Assembly (NCBI RefSeq): GCF_000002235.5
Contig: NW_022145596.1
Coordinates: 26,701,299 to 26,765,298, forward strand
Direction: 5' to 3'
DNA: 64,000 nucleotides
Source: Strongylocentrotus purpuratus
Taxonomy: Eukaryota; Echinodermata; Echinoidea; Camarodonta; Strongylocentrotidae
Shown piece after piece: positions 10,097 to 21,161 of the stretch (positions within the stretch are counted from its first letter, which is position 1; each line of letters begins with the position of its first letter). The translations under genes and the position numbers were made by a program. The notes below the pieces were generated by a model. The model did no database searches. It had not been told where the DNA came from and was given only the letters and a program-made list of their open reading frames with translations.

Positions 10097-10791
10097 TCAT
10101 TTTGTGAAAGTGAAAAAAGGAAGACTGTCGGGTTGGATAAGTTGTTGATTCTTTTTGAATGTCGACGAGATGGCATGAGGAAGTTCCTTAGAATTTAATC
10201 GAAACATAAAACAGCCTAAAAAGAAATTATACAAGTCATGAACTTTCAATATTTTATTTTCTAAAAATAAGCTATTAGTGTGGCTTAACCTATTAGTGTG
10301 GCAGATTATTCGTATGACGCGTTTTTGAAGTATCAATAATTTGTCCAACTGGTAATTAAACGAATTACCCCACGCAAGTATGCCATAGTTAAGATAAGGC
10401 AAGATAAGCGTTGAGTCCAAACTTTTCAAAATATATTAATAGGAAACGACATTTTTAATTTATTGATTATGCCAATGTTCCTTGATAGTGTTTTACTTAA
10501 ATGTAAGTTGTGTTCTTTCCAAGAAAGTTTATTGTCAATGATAAAACCAAGGAATTTTTACGAATCAACTAAGTTTATAATTGTTTTATTAATGTAAACA
10601 TTGCCAGGCAATCCCGAAATAGAGTTGCTGAAGAGCATACATTGAGTTTTATTTAAGTTCAAGGAAAGTTTGTTAGCACAGATCCACTCTTCAACAAGCT
10701 CCATTTCAAGATTTATAGTTTCAAGTAGTGAATTGGGGTTTTTATGTGAGAAAAACACTGAAGAATCATCAGCAAATAATATAAACGACAA
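10097..10791 (-). pseudogene. CR1-like LINE fragment, minus strand
   Basis: On the minus strand the sequence reads FILFADDSSVFFSH (the reverse transcriptase F/YADD box), ICANKLSLNLNKTQCMLFSN, then after a break LPYLNYGILAWGNSFNYQ, LDKLLILQKRVIRIICHTNR and LKVHDLYNFFLGCFMFRLN. These are the thumb and C-terminal blocks of the same CR1-like LINE type seen at 940-1925 and 58,300-62,311. At least one frame change separates the two open stretches. It is in intron 1 of the scavenger receptor gene, in that gene's direction. Confidence 0.82.
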
Positions 10792-11081
10792 AACATGTAT
10801 AGCTGACAGGAAATGGTTGAGAGAGCATAATATTATGTCTGTTCGTCAACATTATAGCACGACCATTCACCACAGCTTATAACGTTAAATGGTATATATA
10901 GTGTCTTCAATCCTTTGTATCATCAAGTTTTTTACGTTACTATAAAAACAAAATAGCAAAGATTGATCATAGATCTAAAAAGAAAAAAAGACATTCCTTT
11001 CTACTGCGTCAAACCCGTTCTATAAAGTTGCTAGAGTAACTTCTTATTTAATAAAATAGGGCAGCTTGTTTTGTAACTTAC

Positions 11082-11225
11082 CTGTTCCAAGACTTTTAAA
11101 ATGACGACATCTGTGACGGGAATGAGAACGATTCCGATACTGGCCATGATCGCACCGGTCACACCCCAACAAATCAACTTATTGGACGAAACCCTCGCCA
11201 TCTTCAATATTATGACGTGCTTCCT
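11082..11225 (-). CDS. CD36-family exon 1: start codon and N-terminal membrane anchor
   Basis: The exon runs from an acceptor with a long T-rich tract (TTTTTCACAG, exon from 11225) to the donor CAG|GTAAGT (exon ends 11082). The start codon is taken as the ATG at 11201-11199, in a strong context (AAGATGG). From there it encodes 40 residues: a short cytoplasmic head (MARVSSNK), a hydrophobic anchor at about residues 9-30, then the start of the ectodomain. The frame is open back to the acceptor, so translation could begin in an upstream exon, but an N-terminal tail of under 10 residues is typical of the family. The acceptor implies at least one 5'UTR exon further right, which I could not find. 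It ends in phase 0. Confidence 0.85.
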
Positions 11226-13430
11226 CTGTGAAAAAAAAAAAAAAAAATCTGAAAAATATTGCATAAGCTGAAGCACGATATATGTTTCTTGGCCAATAAC
11301 TATTATTAGCAATTACAGTAGGAGAAACGTCACAAAACGTGTGAGTGTCAAATCATTTTAGAATATCATCAAGTCCAATAGAAAACATAATAAAATCATA
11401 AAAGAAATTATTCAATAACTATATCATTCAGTGACACCTGTAAACACTGTTTCGAGAAAACAATGCAAGAAATTTGCAAGAAGTTTATTTGTTCACTTAG
11501 TTGAACAATACAGTTGTTCATCGTCTAGACACCCAACGAGACAAGATAAACTGCGGTAACTACGAAACAAAATAGAATACAGACACAATCATCATTGCTT
11601 ACATAATTTGACAGAATAGAACACCCATCATGCATGGTACTTACTTCTTTAAATTTTGTACACGGTCTAAAATTCAATTTTTTTTATGACGATCAATATA
11701 ACTCTCAAAATATAAAATATGAGTGGTCGACGGTTATGGTGAATTCTGAAGAGCGACTTCTTTTCCTCGTAATCGTGGTAATAGCACGTACATCATTGAT
11801 ACAGTTATGTCACCTGACTTCCATACACCCTAATTTGTTTTCATTTGGCCTTGTGATGCACTTAACAATTAGCAAACTTCTGTGATTACTGAAGCAAACA
11901 AATGCAAAGTCTTATAAGCAAATGGCGTTCAACTCTGTATTTACCGAGTCATCAAGGCGCTATTAGCATAAGTAAATCAACAATAGTATGAGACTTATCA
12001 AAATACTTGCCAGTGCTGACTAGCTATTTAGTTTTTATGAAACTCCTATTCTGACGGGTCATGTATCTATTGTTTGCTCACCGAGTGGAACTGATATGAC
12101 TGCACCTGATTGTTCGTGATAAAAAATATTTTCATAGCAATTAGGACCATCACCATGACCGTAGTTTTACACGATTTGAATTATAAAAATTATCATAATC
12201 ATCATTCAATTAATTATAATTAACAACAATTTAGAACCAGACGACTCCGTTTACTTCGATTCAGATTATTCAATTTCGTTTTATCAGCACTGGACATGTG
12301 GGCCTGTATTGAAAACTAGAAAAGAAAAATATGAAAACTGATGAAGAAAAGGAGTGAAATGAGAAAAGTAAATGAGGAGAGACGGAAGTTATCCTGACCT
12401 CACTCGACGAGGCTGTGATATCGCTTTTAATCCAAACTGTAAGACTGGTGACACCCTACACCCCTCCCCATTCCCCTCCCTGATACAAGTGCCACATCAA
12501 TAAATAGAGTACATTAGACCAACGCTTAGTAACTACAGTTTGTGATAGCAGTAACATCTTTCCTACGTTGTTCAAACCTAAGTTTTGCGTGGATCCTTAA
12601 GTACCGATATATGTAATGTTCAATTGTGTTGATTTCAAAAGGCAGATCGCCGAAGTATGATTGTTAATGTTTAGAGGGGTAAATGTCTGATGCTATTAGA
12701 TTGACCTGTTTCTCCCACAGACCCATAGTTTACAGACCAATAACTGATTTAGTCGACCTGTCATGATTTGATAAGGCATAAGTTTTTTAAGTGTTTTCCC
12801 AACAAATTATCTCAGATAAAGAGATCAAAGTTCCCAGGGCTCGGCATAGTAAGCTGCTTCCTAAGAGTCTGTTGTCTGCCTATATAAATTTTATATCCCT
12901 AAATATACCGGCATTATGAAACATATTGAAGATAAGCGCACTTTGTTGAATATTTGAAAAATCCTTGGTACAAGAATTGCTACCGTGGGAGGGGAGGAGG
13001 TGCTTTTGATAGGAGAGGGTCATCAGCTAAAATTTGACAACAAAGCCGCTGGAAACAATTTTATTGTTCAGTCTTTATCAGACTTCGTGGGCTACCTACT
13101 CCGTCATTGTTGCAATAAACCTGTAAATTATTTGATATCAGTTTTTTTAATTTTACTCCAAAAATTGCAATTATATAATAAAACTTATAAATCGTATCTA
13201 AATGTAACAACACTTGTATTGTTTTCCTTATCTTTTAATGAACATGTACTTATATGCCATGTAATTTTGCCTGTGTAACTTGAACAATTTCAGCTATCTG
13301 CTGCATGGTCGATGATTTTTATCTCAATAAACCACACCAATACAAAAATACAATAGAATATATCAACGATATGTTATCTACAGATTGTAAAATCTTTGCA
13401 GAAGTACAAGTAGTACTACAAAGGGAAAGA
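11226..13430. other. No gene recognised; upstream of scavenger receptor exon 1
   Basis: This should contain the 5'UTR exon(s) and promoter of the receptor gene, but I cannot pick them out. Short open frames (for example 11634-11885 and 12985-13278) have no recognisable motif and unremarkable composition. Confidence 0.4.
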
Positions 13431-13700
13431 ACGGACACCGACCCCCTGGGACAACTACACCGGACACCTACCCCCCCCCCCGACAACTACCCCCAGACAA
13501 CTACCCCCTACGGCAACCATCCTCTAGGACAACTACCCCCGGACAACTATCCGTGGGTAGTTGTCCTAGGGGTAGTCATCCAGGGGTAGTTGTCCTAGGG
13601 GGTAGTTGTATAGGGGGTAGGTGCCCGGGGGTAGTCATCCTAGAGGGTGGTTACCCTAGGGGGTAGTTGTCCTAGAGGGTAGTTGACTGGGGGTCATATT
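13430..13700. repeat. Inverted minisatellite of GGACAACTACCCCC units
   Basis: The left half repeats GGACAACTACCCCC-like units and the right half repeats the complement (GGGGGTAGTTGTCC), meeting near 13,545-13,560, so the whole forms a large imperfect hairpin. A 10-base C run is included. The same motif family fills 44,165-44,830, and single variants occur at 14,450-14,490. Confidence 0.8.
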
Positions 13701-14745
13701 GCTCCGGTTGTCTCATTTTCGCTCGCTGGACGTATATAGCAGACGGCAATCGGCGGATTAGACGACACTTGGTAGTAAATTTATATGTGAGATTGCTTTG
13801 CTAAATATAAAATACAAGAACATTTTCCATATCTTTAAACTATCATTGATATCTGATAATTAAACAGTTATTAAAATAAACCTACCAAACTACATAATAC
13901 AATGAAATACTTGACTTAAAGTAGGGGAGTTTGATGTGGTGCACAATTGCACCTCTCTGTAAATAATCGAATAGTCCATGGCGATCATGAATATTCATGT
14001 TTTCGCTTACCTCGGCAAAATGCTTGCCTATACTAAATGGAAAAATTACGGTGGGGGTTGGCTGAAATGGACATAATGAACCGATCAGAACTGATCTATG
14101 ATAATTCATGCTTGTTATCCTTCGTGTGCTTGACCTATAACCTTTCAATCGCATGGGAAATTGCGTCCAAATTTCGACTTGTTTCACATGTGTTATATAG
14201 GCAATGGCGAGCTAGCGACCTATTTTGACCAAATTACGGTGGGTGAACTTTCAAAAGTCAATGGGACATGAGGGTTCCAATGAAAGAGCTAGTGTCAACG
14301 TACGTCGGGATGAATGGGCTTTTCGTTTAACAAAAAAATGATTTTTTAACGATTCTTTTGGTAAAAGTCAGTAGGCTTACATGTTGGGCTGCTGGACTCT
14401 GACGATAGGTGGCGTTGTCCAATGAGACTATTCGGAGCCATATGGGTTATCCGGAGGTGGATGTCCAGGGGTTAGGTGTCCAGATACGAGTTGGAATATA
14501 TTTACAAGGAGACGATTTGTCGGCTCAAAGTTGGTAATAAAGTTTCAGCAAAGTTTTTTTGAGCACACAACGTGTTCCTAAAAAGAAAATCAGATTTGAA
14601 TTTTCCATGGGGCATATTCCCCCTTTCCCTGCATTCGTCATATCGACATGATATTGATTATATGAATATGCCTAATATTTTAGCAAGCAATAGCAAGTGA
14701 TACCAAAAAGAGTTTTTTCCAACTCAATCCCTTTTGTCAATTCTT
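13701..14745. other. No gene recognised
   Basis: Short open frames on both strands with no motif. A stray variant of the GGATGTCCAGGGG minisatellite motif lies near 14,455-14,485. I see nothing else. Confidence 0.4.
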
Positions 14746-14748
14746 AAA

Positions 14749-14920
14749 GACCGTCAATACTACTGGGTCAGAAGGGATTAGACCACACAGCGAGGTCACT
14801 GACAGGTGGCTATGTCATTAACTCAGCTCTCAACTAACATAAGAAAAAAAGGATCATGGGGGATCAACAGGCACCGATTGGGGAAGTTTTCTATATAGAG
14901 GGAGCAAGTAGCTACAAGTA
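14749..14920 (+). repeat. Dispersed direct repeat, copy 1
   Basis: Matches 15,760-15,900: both contain GGGATTAGACC, GGTCACTGACAGGTGGCTAT, ACTCAGCTCT, AACATAAGAAAAA and GGAGCAAGTAGCTACAA. About 140-170 bp, no coding content, ends not definable. Confidence 0.7.
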
Positions 14921-15759
14921 GGACGGTAGGACATTAACCTAAAATCTTCAACTTTTAAACGTTTAGGATTAATAACGACACAATTGAATACATGAAATAT
15001 CTTCTCTCATATTTCTCATAAGAGTTCTGATTATGATAATTACACTGTAGGATTCTTCACTTGATGAGTATTTTACAACCTGTAGATGATAAATTGTTCA
15101 TATACACTGTTGGTTATAATGGTGGAATAATTATTTTGCCCCAATTTATGGAAAAATTTTGACAATGATATCCTAATAGATCTAGATAATAGAATACATT
15201 CTCAGATTTTATTGAATAATAATTTGTGAGTGTTTGTTTTGCGTGACTGCTATAGCATGAGTGTGCTACTGTCCTAATCAACTGGGGGACCCTACGTCCT
15301 TAAGTCATAACTGATAATAATAAGGATTAATGCCTCACAAAAGGACACTAATATAGCACATCGACACGGTTTAGATCCTGTGGCCTCACAGTAACGAGGC
15401 CATTGCTTAGCCACTGAATCATGATTGTACGCAGCGGAGGTTATGGTACGGGACAGCCCCCACAAATACAAAAAAACAAAGAAAATGCAATAAATTAACA
15501 ATAATTCATTGCATTTTGCCCTGTGTGGTCATACCTTGAACATAATGCATGGCCCTACAGAGGAATTTTTTCCAATTTTGTTTTCCTTTTTTTTTTAAAT
15601 GAAATTGCTGGCGGCCATCTTGAAAAATAGCCCGACTGTCATGGAAAATGTACCGAGCGGCCATTTTGAAGAAGAAAGAGAAGAAGAAAACAAAGGCCTT
15701 CTCCTTCCTATTTTTCAAAAAGGCAGGATGCTAAACATGTTTTTTTTATCTGACTTAAA

Positions 15760-15900
15760 GGCCGTCTGTACTAGTTTGGCTAGGAGGGATTAGACCTCCC
15801 AGGGTGGTCACTGACAGGTGGCTATCTCATCAACTCAGCTCTTAATTAACATAAGAAAAATAGGATCATTTTCTAAATGGAGGGAGCAAGTAGCTACAAA
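15760..15900 (+). repeat. Dispersed direct repeat, copy 2
   Basis: Second copy of the repeat at 14,749-14,920, same orientation, diverged by substitutions and a 40-bp-scale length difference in the middle. Confidence 0.7.
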
Positions 15901-16089
15901 GTAGTGCACTGGGTACGCAGATAAGACAAATGTGATGCTTATTGGATAACGATCAGTTCTTAACGGAGTAAATGATTTTTCTGTCACACTAAACGGCAGC
16001 TGTTTGAAAAGAGTAAAAGTGGCAAAATACGTTGGACGGAACATGTTGAACTGAAGTTATCAAAACTGCTGGAAAAAAATATAAGTGTA

Positions 16090-16432
16090 CTTAAAGGTAC
16101 ATGTACTATGTCCCATTTGCAGGCCAAAAAATGAAAAGGTTAAATTCCAACGGCATTTGAAAAATAATACTAATTTGGAACTTGCCTAAAAAAGAGGGGG
16201 CTTAAACACGTTCTTAAGTGGGAAAATAATGACTATTAGTTGTCGAATCGACTTAAGAGCTATAGAGCCAGTAAGTAATAGTTTGATTTTCAGACCATTG
16301 TTCCGAATGGTTGTACGTTTTACGCTGTGGAAAGATCCAATCAGTTTGATTTTGGCCATTACAAGAAGTGGGTTATTGATGTACACAAATGCTCATGTAC
16401 CCTTTACAGCTCATTTTATGTACATGTAATAA
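16090..16432 (+). repeat. Dispersed ~310-bp repeat, copy 2
   Basis: Inverted copy of 2,030-2,352. Starts TTAAAGGTACATGTACTATG and ends near an AATAATAAT run at 16,429. It abuts the left edge of the satellite array. No coding content. Confidence 0.75.
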
Positions 16433-16489
16433 TAATAATAATTAGTGCTGTAGTCAAACGTTTAACCGTCCGGTATCCGACCGCCCATG

Positions 16490-17378
16490 AGGTATCATCA
16501 AGTTGCGCTTGAGCTTCTCTATCTGTTCTTGACATCGGTTTATCTCTCTCATCTTTTTTTCTTGCACAATGTTGAAAACGATTAAATCGCGTATATACTG
16601 TCATTTTGCGCTATAAAAGAGCCATTTGAAGCATATTTTACATTTGCAAATATCTTTCTTAAAAAGAAAGCCATGGACTTCTAAGAGGTATCATTATGTT
16701 GCGCTTGAGCTTCTCTATCTGTTCTTGACATCGGTTTATCTCTCTCATCTTTATTTCTTGCGCAATAAAGAAAACGATTAAATCGCGTATATACTGTCAT
16801 TTTGCGCTATAAAAGAGCCTATTTGAAGCATGTTTTACATTTGCAAATATCTTTCTTAAAAAGAAAGCCACGGACTTCTATGAGGTATCATTATGTTGCG
16901 CTTGAGCTTCTCTATCTGTTCTTGACATCGGTTTATCTCTCTCATCTTTATTTCTTGCGCAATAAAGAAAATGATGAAATCGCGTATATACTGTCATTTT
17001 GCGCTATAAAAGAGCCTATTTGAAGCATGTTTTAAATTTGCTAATATCTTTCTTAAAAAGAAAGCCACGGACTTCTAAGAGGTATCATTATGTTGCGCTT
17101 GAGCTTCTCTATCTGTTCTTGACATTGGTTTATCTCTCTCATCTTTATTTCTTGCGCAATAAAGAAAACGATTAAATCGCGTATATACTGTCATTTTGCG
17201 CTATAAAAGAGCCATTTGAAGCATATTTTACATTTGCAAATATCTTTCTTAAAAAGAATGCCATGGACTTCTAAGAGGTATCATTATGTTGCGCTTGAGC
17301 TTCCCTATCTGTTCTTGACATCGGTTTATCTCTCTCATCTTTTTTTCTTGCGCAATGTTGAAAACGATTAAATCGCGT
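16490..17378 (+). repeat. 199-bp satellite family, left (older) block
   Basis: Four and a half tandem monomers of about 196-198 bp (GCGCTATAAAAGAGCC landmarks at 16,608, 16,804, 17,001 and 17,199). They differ from the main array by TTGAAAACG or AAAGAAAACG in place of GAAAGAACACG and by several substitutions, so they are an older or edge variant. The block is cut at 17,378 by the LTR element. Confidence 0.93.
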
Positions 17379-18189
17379 TGTCAGGAAAGAAATTTATTTG
17401 TTTCGCTCTCTGGTCTGGAGTGTTCTTTGTTAAGGTCAGGTGAAGATGTTAAGGTCGAATGTTTTCTTTTCAGGCCAAGATGTATTGTTCCTTATGAATA
17501 GGCCTGGGGAAGTCATTAATTCAGTGTACATATTTTATCTGTTGTTTGGCACACATTTAGGAAGCCTTTTTTTCAATACAAGTATTTTCCTTTGTAAGAT
17601 CATTTCCTCTCCAAATATTTGTAGTCATGTTTTAGAGTTTACTTAGTAACCGTAGGGTATATTAAGAGGTGGATTTTCTGGAATCGAGGAGAACCACCTA
17701 AGCTATAATAGACTTAACGTCATGTTAGAAGTCGGCAATTAAAGTCAATATCTGAGGGTAATTCCACGTCGGGACGAGAGGCTAGCTCAACTGCCACCCG
17801 GTTCTCCATAGCTTTCGTCGGGGGCTAGCTCTTGTCTGGGATCGGGACGCACACCATCGTATCTCAGTCTGCGGAGGTCAAGAATCCGGGGCGACTACCG
17901 GGGCCAAGTGGAGCAAAGACGCTGTCTGCGGAGGCCAGGACCAAGTGGACGACACGAGCTGTGACCGGCGTCGATGTCAGACGGGAAACTACCCATCCAG
18001 AATTATTTTGTTAAAGATAAGTTTAATTACATACTGTATTATTACTGAAACCAAAACAAAGTGTGTGAAACAGGAGAAATGATTGGAAATTAAACGTTAC
18101 AATTTAACTTTAATTAACAAGCTCTATTTCCCTTTATTTTGTGTGTCCGTAGCAATAATAAAAAATAAAAAAAAGTCTCTCACGTGACA
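17379..18189 (+). repeat. Candidate 5' LTR of the fossil element
   Basis: About 811 bp, starting TGTCA and ending TGACA, a matched 5-bp inverted pair with the TG...CA rule, followed immediately by TTTGGAGGTCCCACCGAGA, which has the look of a primer-binding site region. No second copy lies in the window, so the call rests on termini and position. Confidence 0.65.
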
Positions 18190-18385
18190 ATTTGGAGGTC
18201 CCACCGAGACATTGCTACTTATAAATAATTTCAAGAAGGGAATTGGATATTTCTCCCCCTCTTTTCCCCGCATACGAATTTGATGTTTAATTGATGTTTG
18301 GGGTTGAAATATAGGTTAAAAGAAATTATCAATGCTAGGTTGATAAAAGCAATAATGTCAAGAGTTTAGTGGATTCTCCCCAAGG

Positions 18386-19164
18386 TTAAAGGACAAGTCC
18401 ACTCGAAAAATAACTTACTTTCAATAAAAGCAGAAAAATCAAACAAACCAATCAAAAAAAGTTTGAGCAAAATCGGATAACTAATAAGAAAGTTATGAAT
18501 TGTTGAAAAAGTATGTAAAACTATGGAACAATGAGATTCACAACACAAATTGCCAAGATGGTTATCAGTTTGTGAAGTCATGTCCTCACAACTTATCAAT
18601 TGCTTTACATAGTTTAATCCAATTAATTTCCCTTTTTATCCCCCAAAACTTGATTTCCCCATGCCTTTGCCCAGGTTATATGATTTGTATCATATTGCGT
18701 GCATGACATTTCCCAAAAACTTTCATGAATTTGAAGAATTGATACTATTTTCTGAATATTGTATTTCATAATTATTGATTTTTATGTAAATAGTTTATCA
18801 AAATTCATTTTTTTCATGATTTAACTGGACAAAAATTACTCTTTATTTGTGCATCCACACAAACACATATTACTAACAATCTAACTTGGATGCTGGTGTG
18901 AAGAAATAGGATTCTAACGGTGAAAATAGGAAATTTAAATTATTTATATACAGAAAATAATTAGTGGTTAGTGAGGACCATACGTCACAGACTCATGAGT
19001 GAGTTGCCAATTTGTTTAGTGATTTTCAAAGTTTTTCATGTCATTAAAAATTCATAACTTTCTTATTAGCAATCCGATTTTGCTCAAACTTTTTTTGATT
19101 GGTTTGTCTGATTTTTCTGGTTCTATTGAAAGTAAGTTATTTTTCGAGTGGACTTGGGCTTTAA
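18386..19164. mobile_element. TTAA-flanked MITE, family M1, inserted in the LTR element leader
   Basis: TTAA at 18,386-18,389 and 19,161-19,164 flank inverted arms of about 140 bp: AGGACAAGTCCACTCGAAAA on the left and the imperfect complement on the right, each continuing into AAGTTTGAGCAAAATCGGAT. The interior is AT-rich and noncoding. The arms resemble those of the MITE at 59,798-60,345 (AGGGAAAGTCCACCC, AGTTTGAGCAAATTC), so the two are related subfamilies. TTAA duplication suggests mobilisation by a piggyBac-type transposase, which is inference. Confidence 0.78.
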
Positions 19165-19536
19165 GCCCTTGATAACGCCTATAGACTATGGTAGTGCTTA
19201 GGCGGGTTGTGCATTATGCATGGTATTTTTGCTCGATTAGAGATTCCAGGTTTGAACTACTATAGGCTTTGAATGTTCATGTTGTGAAGTTGACCGGTGT
19301 TTCGCATGGTTGAATTTTGTGTTCTCGTTAGGAGAAATTCTAGTGTGCTTGTTAGAAGGCAGTAGGGGTTAATTGTCTGGTGTGAAGCGGACCGGTGTTT
19401 CGCATGGTTTAATTAATTGTATGCTCATTGGGAGATACATTCTAGTGTGCTTGTTAGAAGGCACTAGGGGTTTGGCATTTGATGCTGGTGTTAAAGCCTA
19501 GGTTTTTTGTAGTTTTGGAATCGATGTTTAGTCGCT

Positions 19537-20580
19537 ATGGCTAGTGTCGAGCAAATTAAAGAGTTTTCTACTTTAGGTAGGGAAATGGGTCTTAGTGGAG
19601 GCGAGTTGAGTAGTTTTGTTTCTGAACGCTGTCAGGCGGTAGAAATAGAACGAAGAAGAGAAAAAGAACGCGAAGACCGGGAAAGAGAGCGTGAACATGA
19701 GCTCAAGTTAGCGCAGTTGCGTAAGGATGGAGGAAATAATGTAGCTCAGTTAGGTGGGGTTAAACTTGTTGTCGGTCAATTTGATGATGCCCACGATAAA
19801 TTTGATGCTTACATTACCAAGTTTGAAATGATCCTGAAAAGTCAAAAAATCCCTAATGACGTGTGGGTACTACATCTAATCTCTAATTTGAAAGGGAAGG
19901 CTTTAGATGTAGTAAATGGAATGAGTACAGATGATCGCCAGAAATATACCGTAGTTAAGAGTGAGTTAATGCAATCTTATAATCTCACTGAGGAGGGGTA
20001 TAGGCGTAGTTTCAGATCTGTTAGGCCTTTGAACTTTGAACGCCCAAAACAGTTTGCTAATCGGATGAAAGGTCATTTTGATAATTGGATAGGTGCGTCA
20101 ATGATAGACAATAGTAGGGCTGCTCTTGAGGATCTGATGTTGCGAGAGCAATTTTTGATGGATTGTCCAAGAGAGGTTGCTAGGTTCATCAGGGAACGGA
20201 AATGCACTAAGTTTGACGAGGCAGTGGAGTGTGCAGAGGTTTATGTTAGTGCACACGGACCTCATGTTTTCTTTGGTGGAGAGACATCCGAAAGAAGCCG
20301 ATCAGATCCGAAGGGGGGTAGTAAGGGCCCTAATCAAATAGGTAAGACTAATGCAAAATTGGGCGAGGTTCAAGCTAGGGCAAAGAAAGTGGAAGGTATT
20401 AAGCCCTTCCAAAAGAAGGGGTGTTTGTGTGGGAATCCCAATCACATGAAGAGGGAGTGTCCCCTGTTATTGAAGTCTATGGCGGCTCAGGGTATGATGT
20501 TGTTAGGGGGTGATGAAGTCCCGGGGTATATGCTGTTCATAATGAGCCTAATGGGGGTGAGATTGAATCTGAGGCCGTAG
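19537..20580 (+). pseudogene. Gag region of the fossil Ty3/Gypsy-type element
   Basis: An open frame of about 347 codons with a charged N-terminal coiled-coil-like segment (REKEREDREREREHE), a retrotransposon Gag (capsid-like) central domain at about residues 75-240, and a zinc-knuckle-like CLCGNPNHMKREC near residue 300. This order is typical of Gag in animal Ty3/Gypsy elements. The leader before it holds a ~90-bp direct duplication (19,290-19,470, GACCGGTGTTTCGCATGGTT in both copies). Treated as part of a broken element. Confidence 0.85.
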
Positions 20581-20582
20581 AG

Positions 20583-21161
20583 TTGACAGCAGCTTGCATT
20601 GCCGAGTCGGTGGTCGATAGTGAAGTCATTGAAAAAGTTGGAATGGCTTACGATGATATTGAGGCGATGGTCAATGATATGCCTGTCGTGTCTGGGAGGT
20701 TGATGCCTGGGAATGTTCCCGTTTCCGTGCTACGCAATTCAGGTTGTAGTACTTGTGTTGTGAAAGAAGCGTTAGTTAGGAAAGAGCAATTCACAGGTCA
20801 TCATGTTAGAGTCAGGTTAATTGATGAAACGATAAGGCGTTTCCCCTTGGCAAGAATCGTTGTTGATTCGCCTTACTTCGAAGGAGAGGTTGTGGCAGTG
20901 TGTATGCCTAGATGTTTGAATGACGTAATCATTGGTAATGTGAGAGGGGCTCGTCCACAAAAAGAGCCTAATTTCCATTGGGTTCCTCAGGCTGACATAG
21001 AGGTCACGTCGGAGGTCGTGCCGGAGGTCACTGGTTTGGAAGATTCGAAGTTGGAGAGAGAATTTTTAGATGAGTTGAAGTCTACCGCTGATGGCGTTTG
21101 GTCTGATGGGGACGGTATTAGATTACAAGCTGTTCAGACTAAGGCAAAGAAGTTAAAAGCT
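20583..21161 (+). pseudogene. Protease-like region of the fossil element
   Basis: Follows Gag directly in a different frame, as is common for Gag-Pol in this family. The text around residues 40-110 resembles the pepsin-like protease fold of retroelements. It runs into satellite sequence at about 21,162, where the element ends. Broken. Confidence 0.6.

Larger units (their letters stand above)
589..11225 (-). other. Gene span: CD36/SCARB-family scavenger receptor, 5' half
   Basis: Five exons on the minus strand, all with GT-AG borders and matching phases (0, 2, 0, 0, then 1 at the last visible donor), spell about 255 residues of a CD36-family protein. The family has N- and C-terminal membrane anchors around a large glycosylated ectodomain, is usually 470-520 residues long, and binds lipids, lipoproteins or microbial ligands at the plasma membrane or lysosome. 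Visible here are the N-terminal anchor and the first half of the ectodomain. The ligand-tunnel half and C-terminal anchor must lie left of base 1. The introns hold LINE pieces, a MITE, GA tracts and Helentron-like repeats. Assignment to SCARB1, SCARB2 or CD36 is not possible from this half. Confidence 0.9.
17379..21161 (+). mobile_element. Broken Ty3/Gypsy-type LTR retrotransposon fragment (fossil)
   Basis: A 5' LTR, primer-binding-like site, leader, Gag region and protease-like region are present; no reverse transcriptase, RNase H, integrase or 3' LTR is seen before satellite sequence resumes at 21,162. The element is truncated, carries a MITE in its leader, and is not whole (at least two breaks). 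It sits inside the satellite array, so it is younger than the older satellite block. Age cannot be read from LTR divergence because only one LTR is present; the long open Gag frame suggests it is not ancient. Confidence 0.82.

Noticed and set aside
13305-13589. Proline/threonine-rich open frame
   Set aside because: It is a translation of the GGACAACTACCCCC minisatellite.
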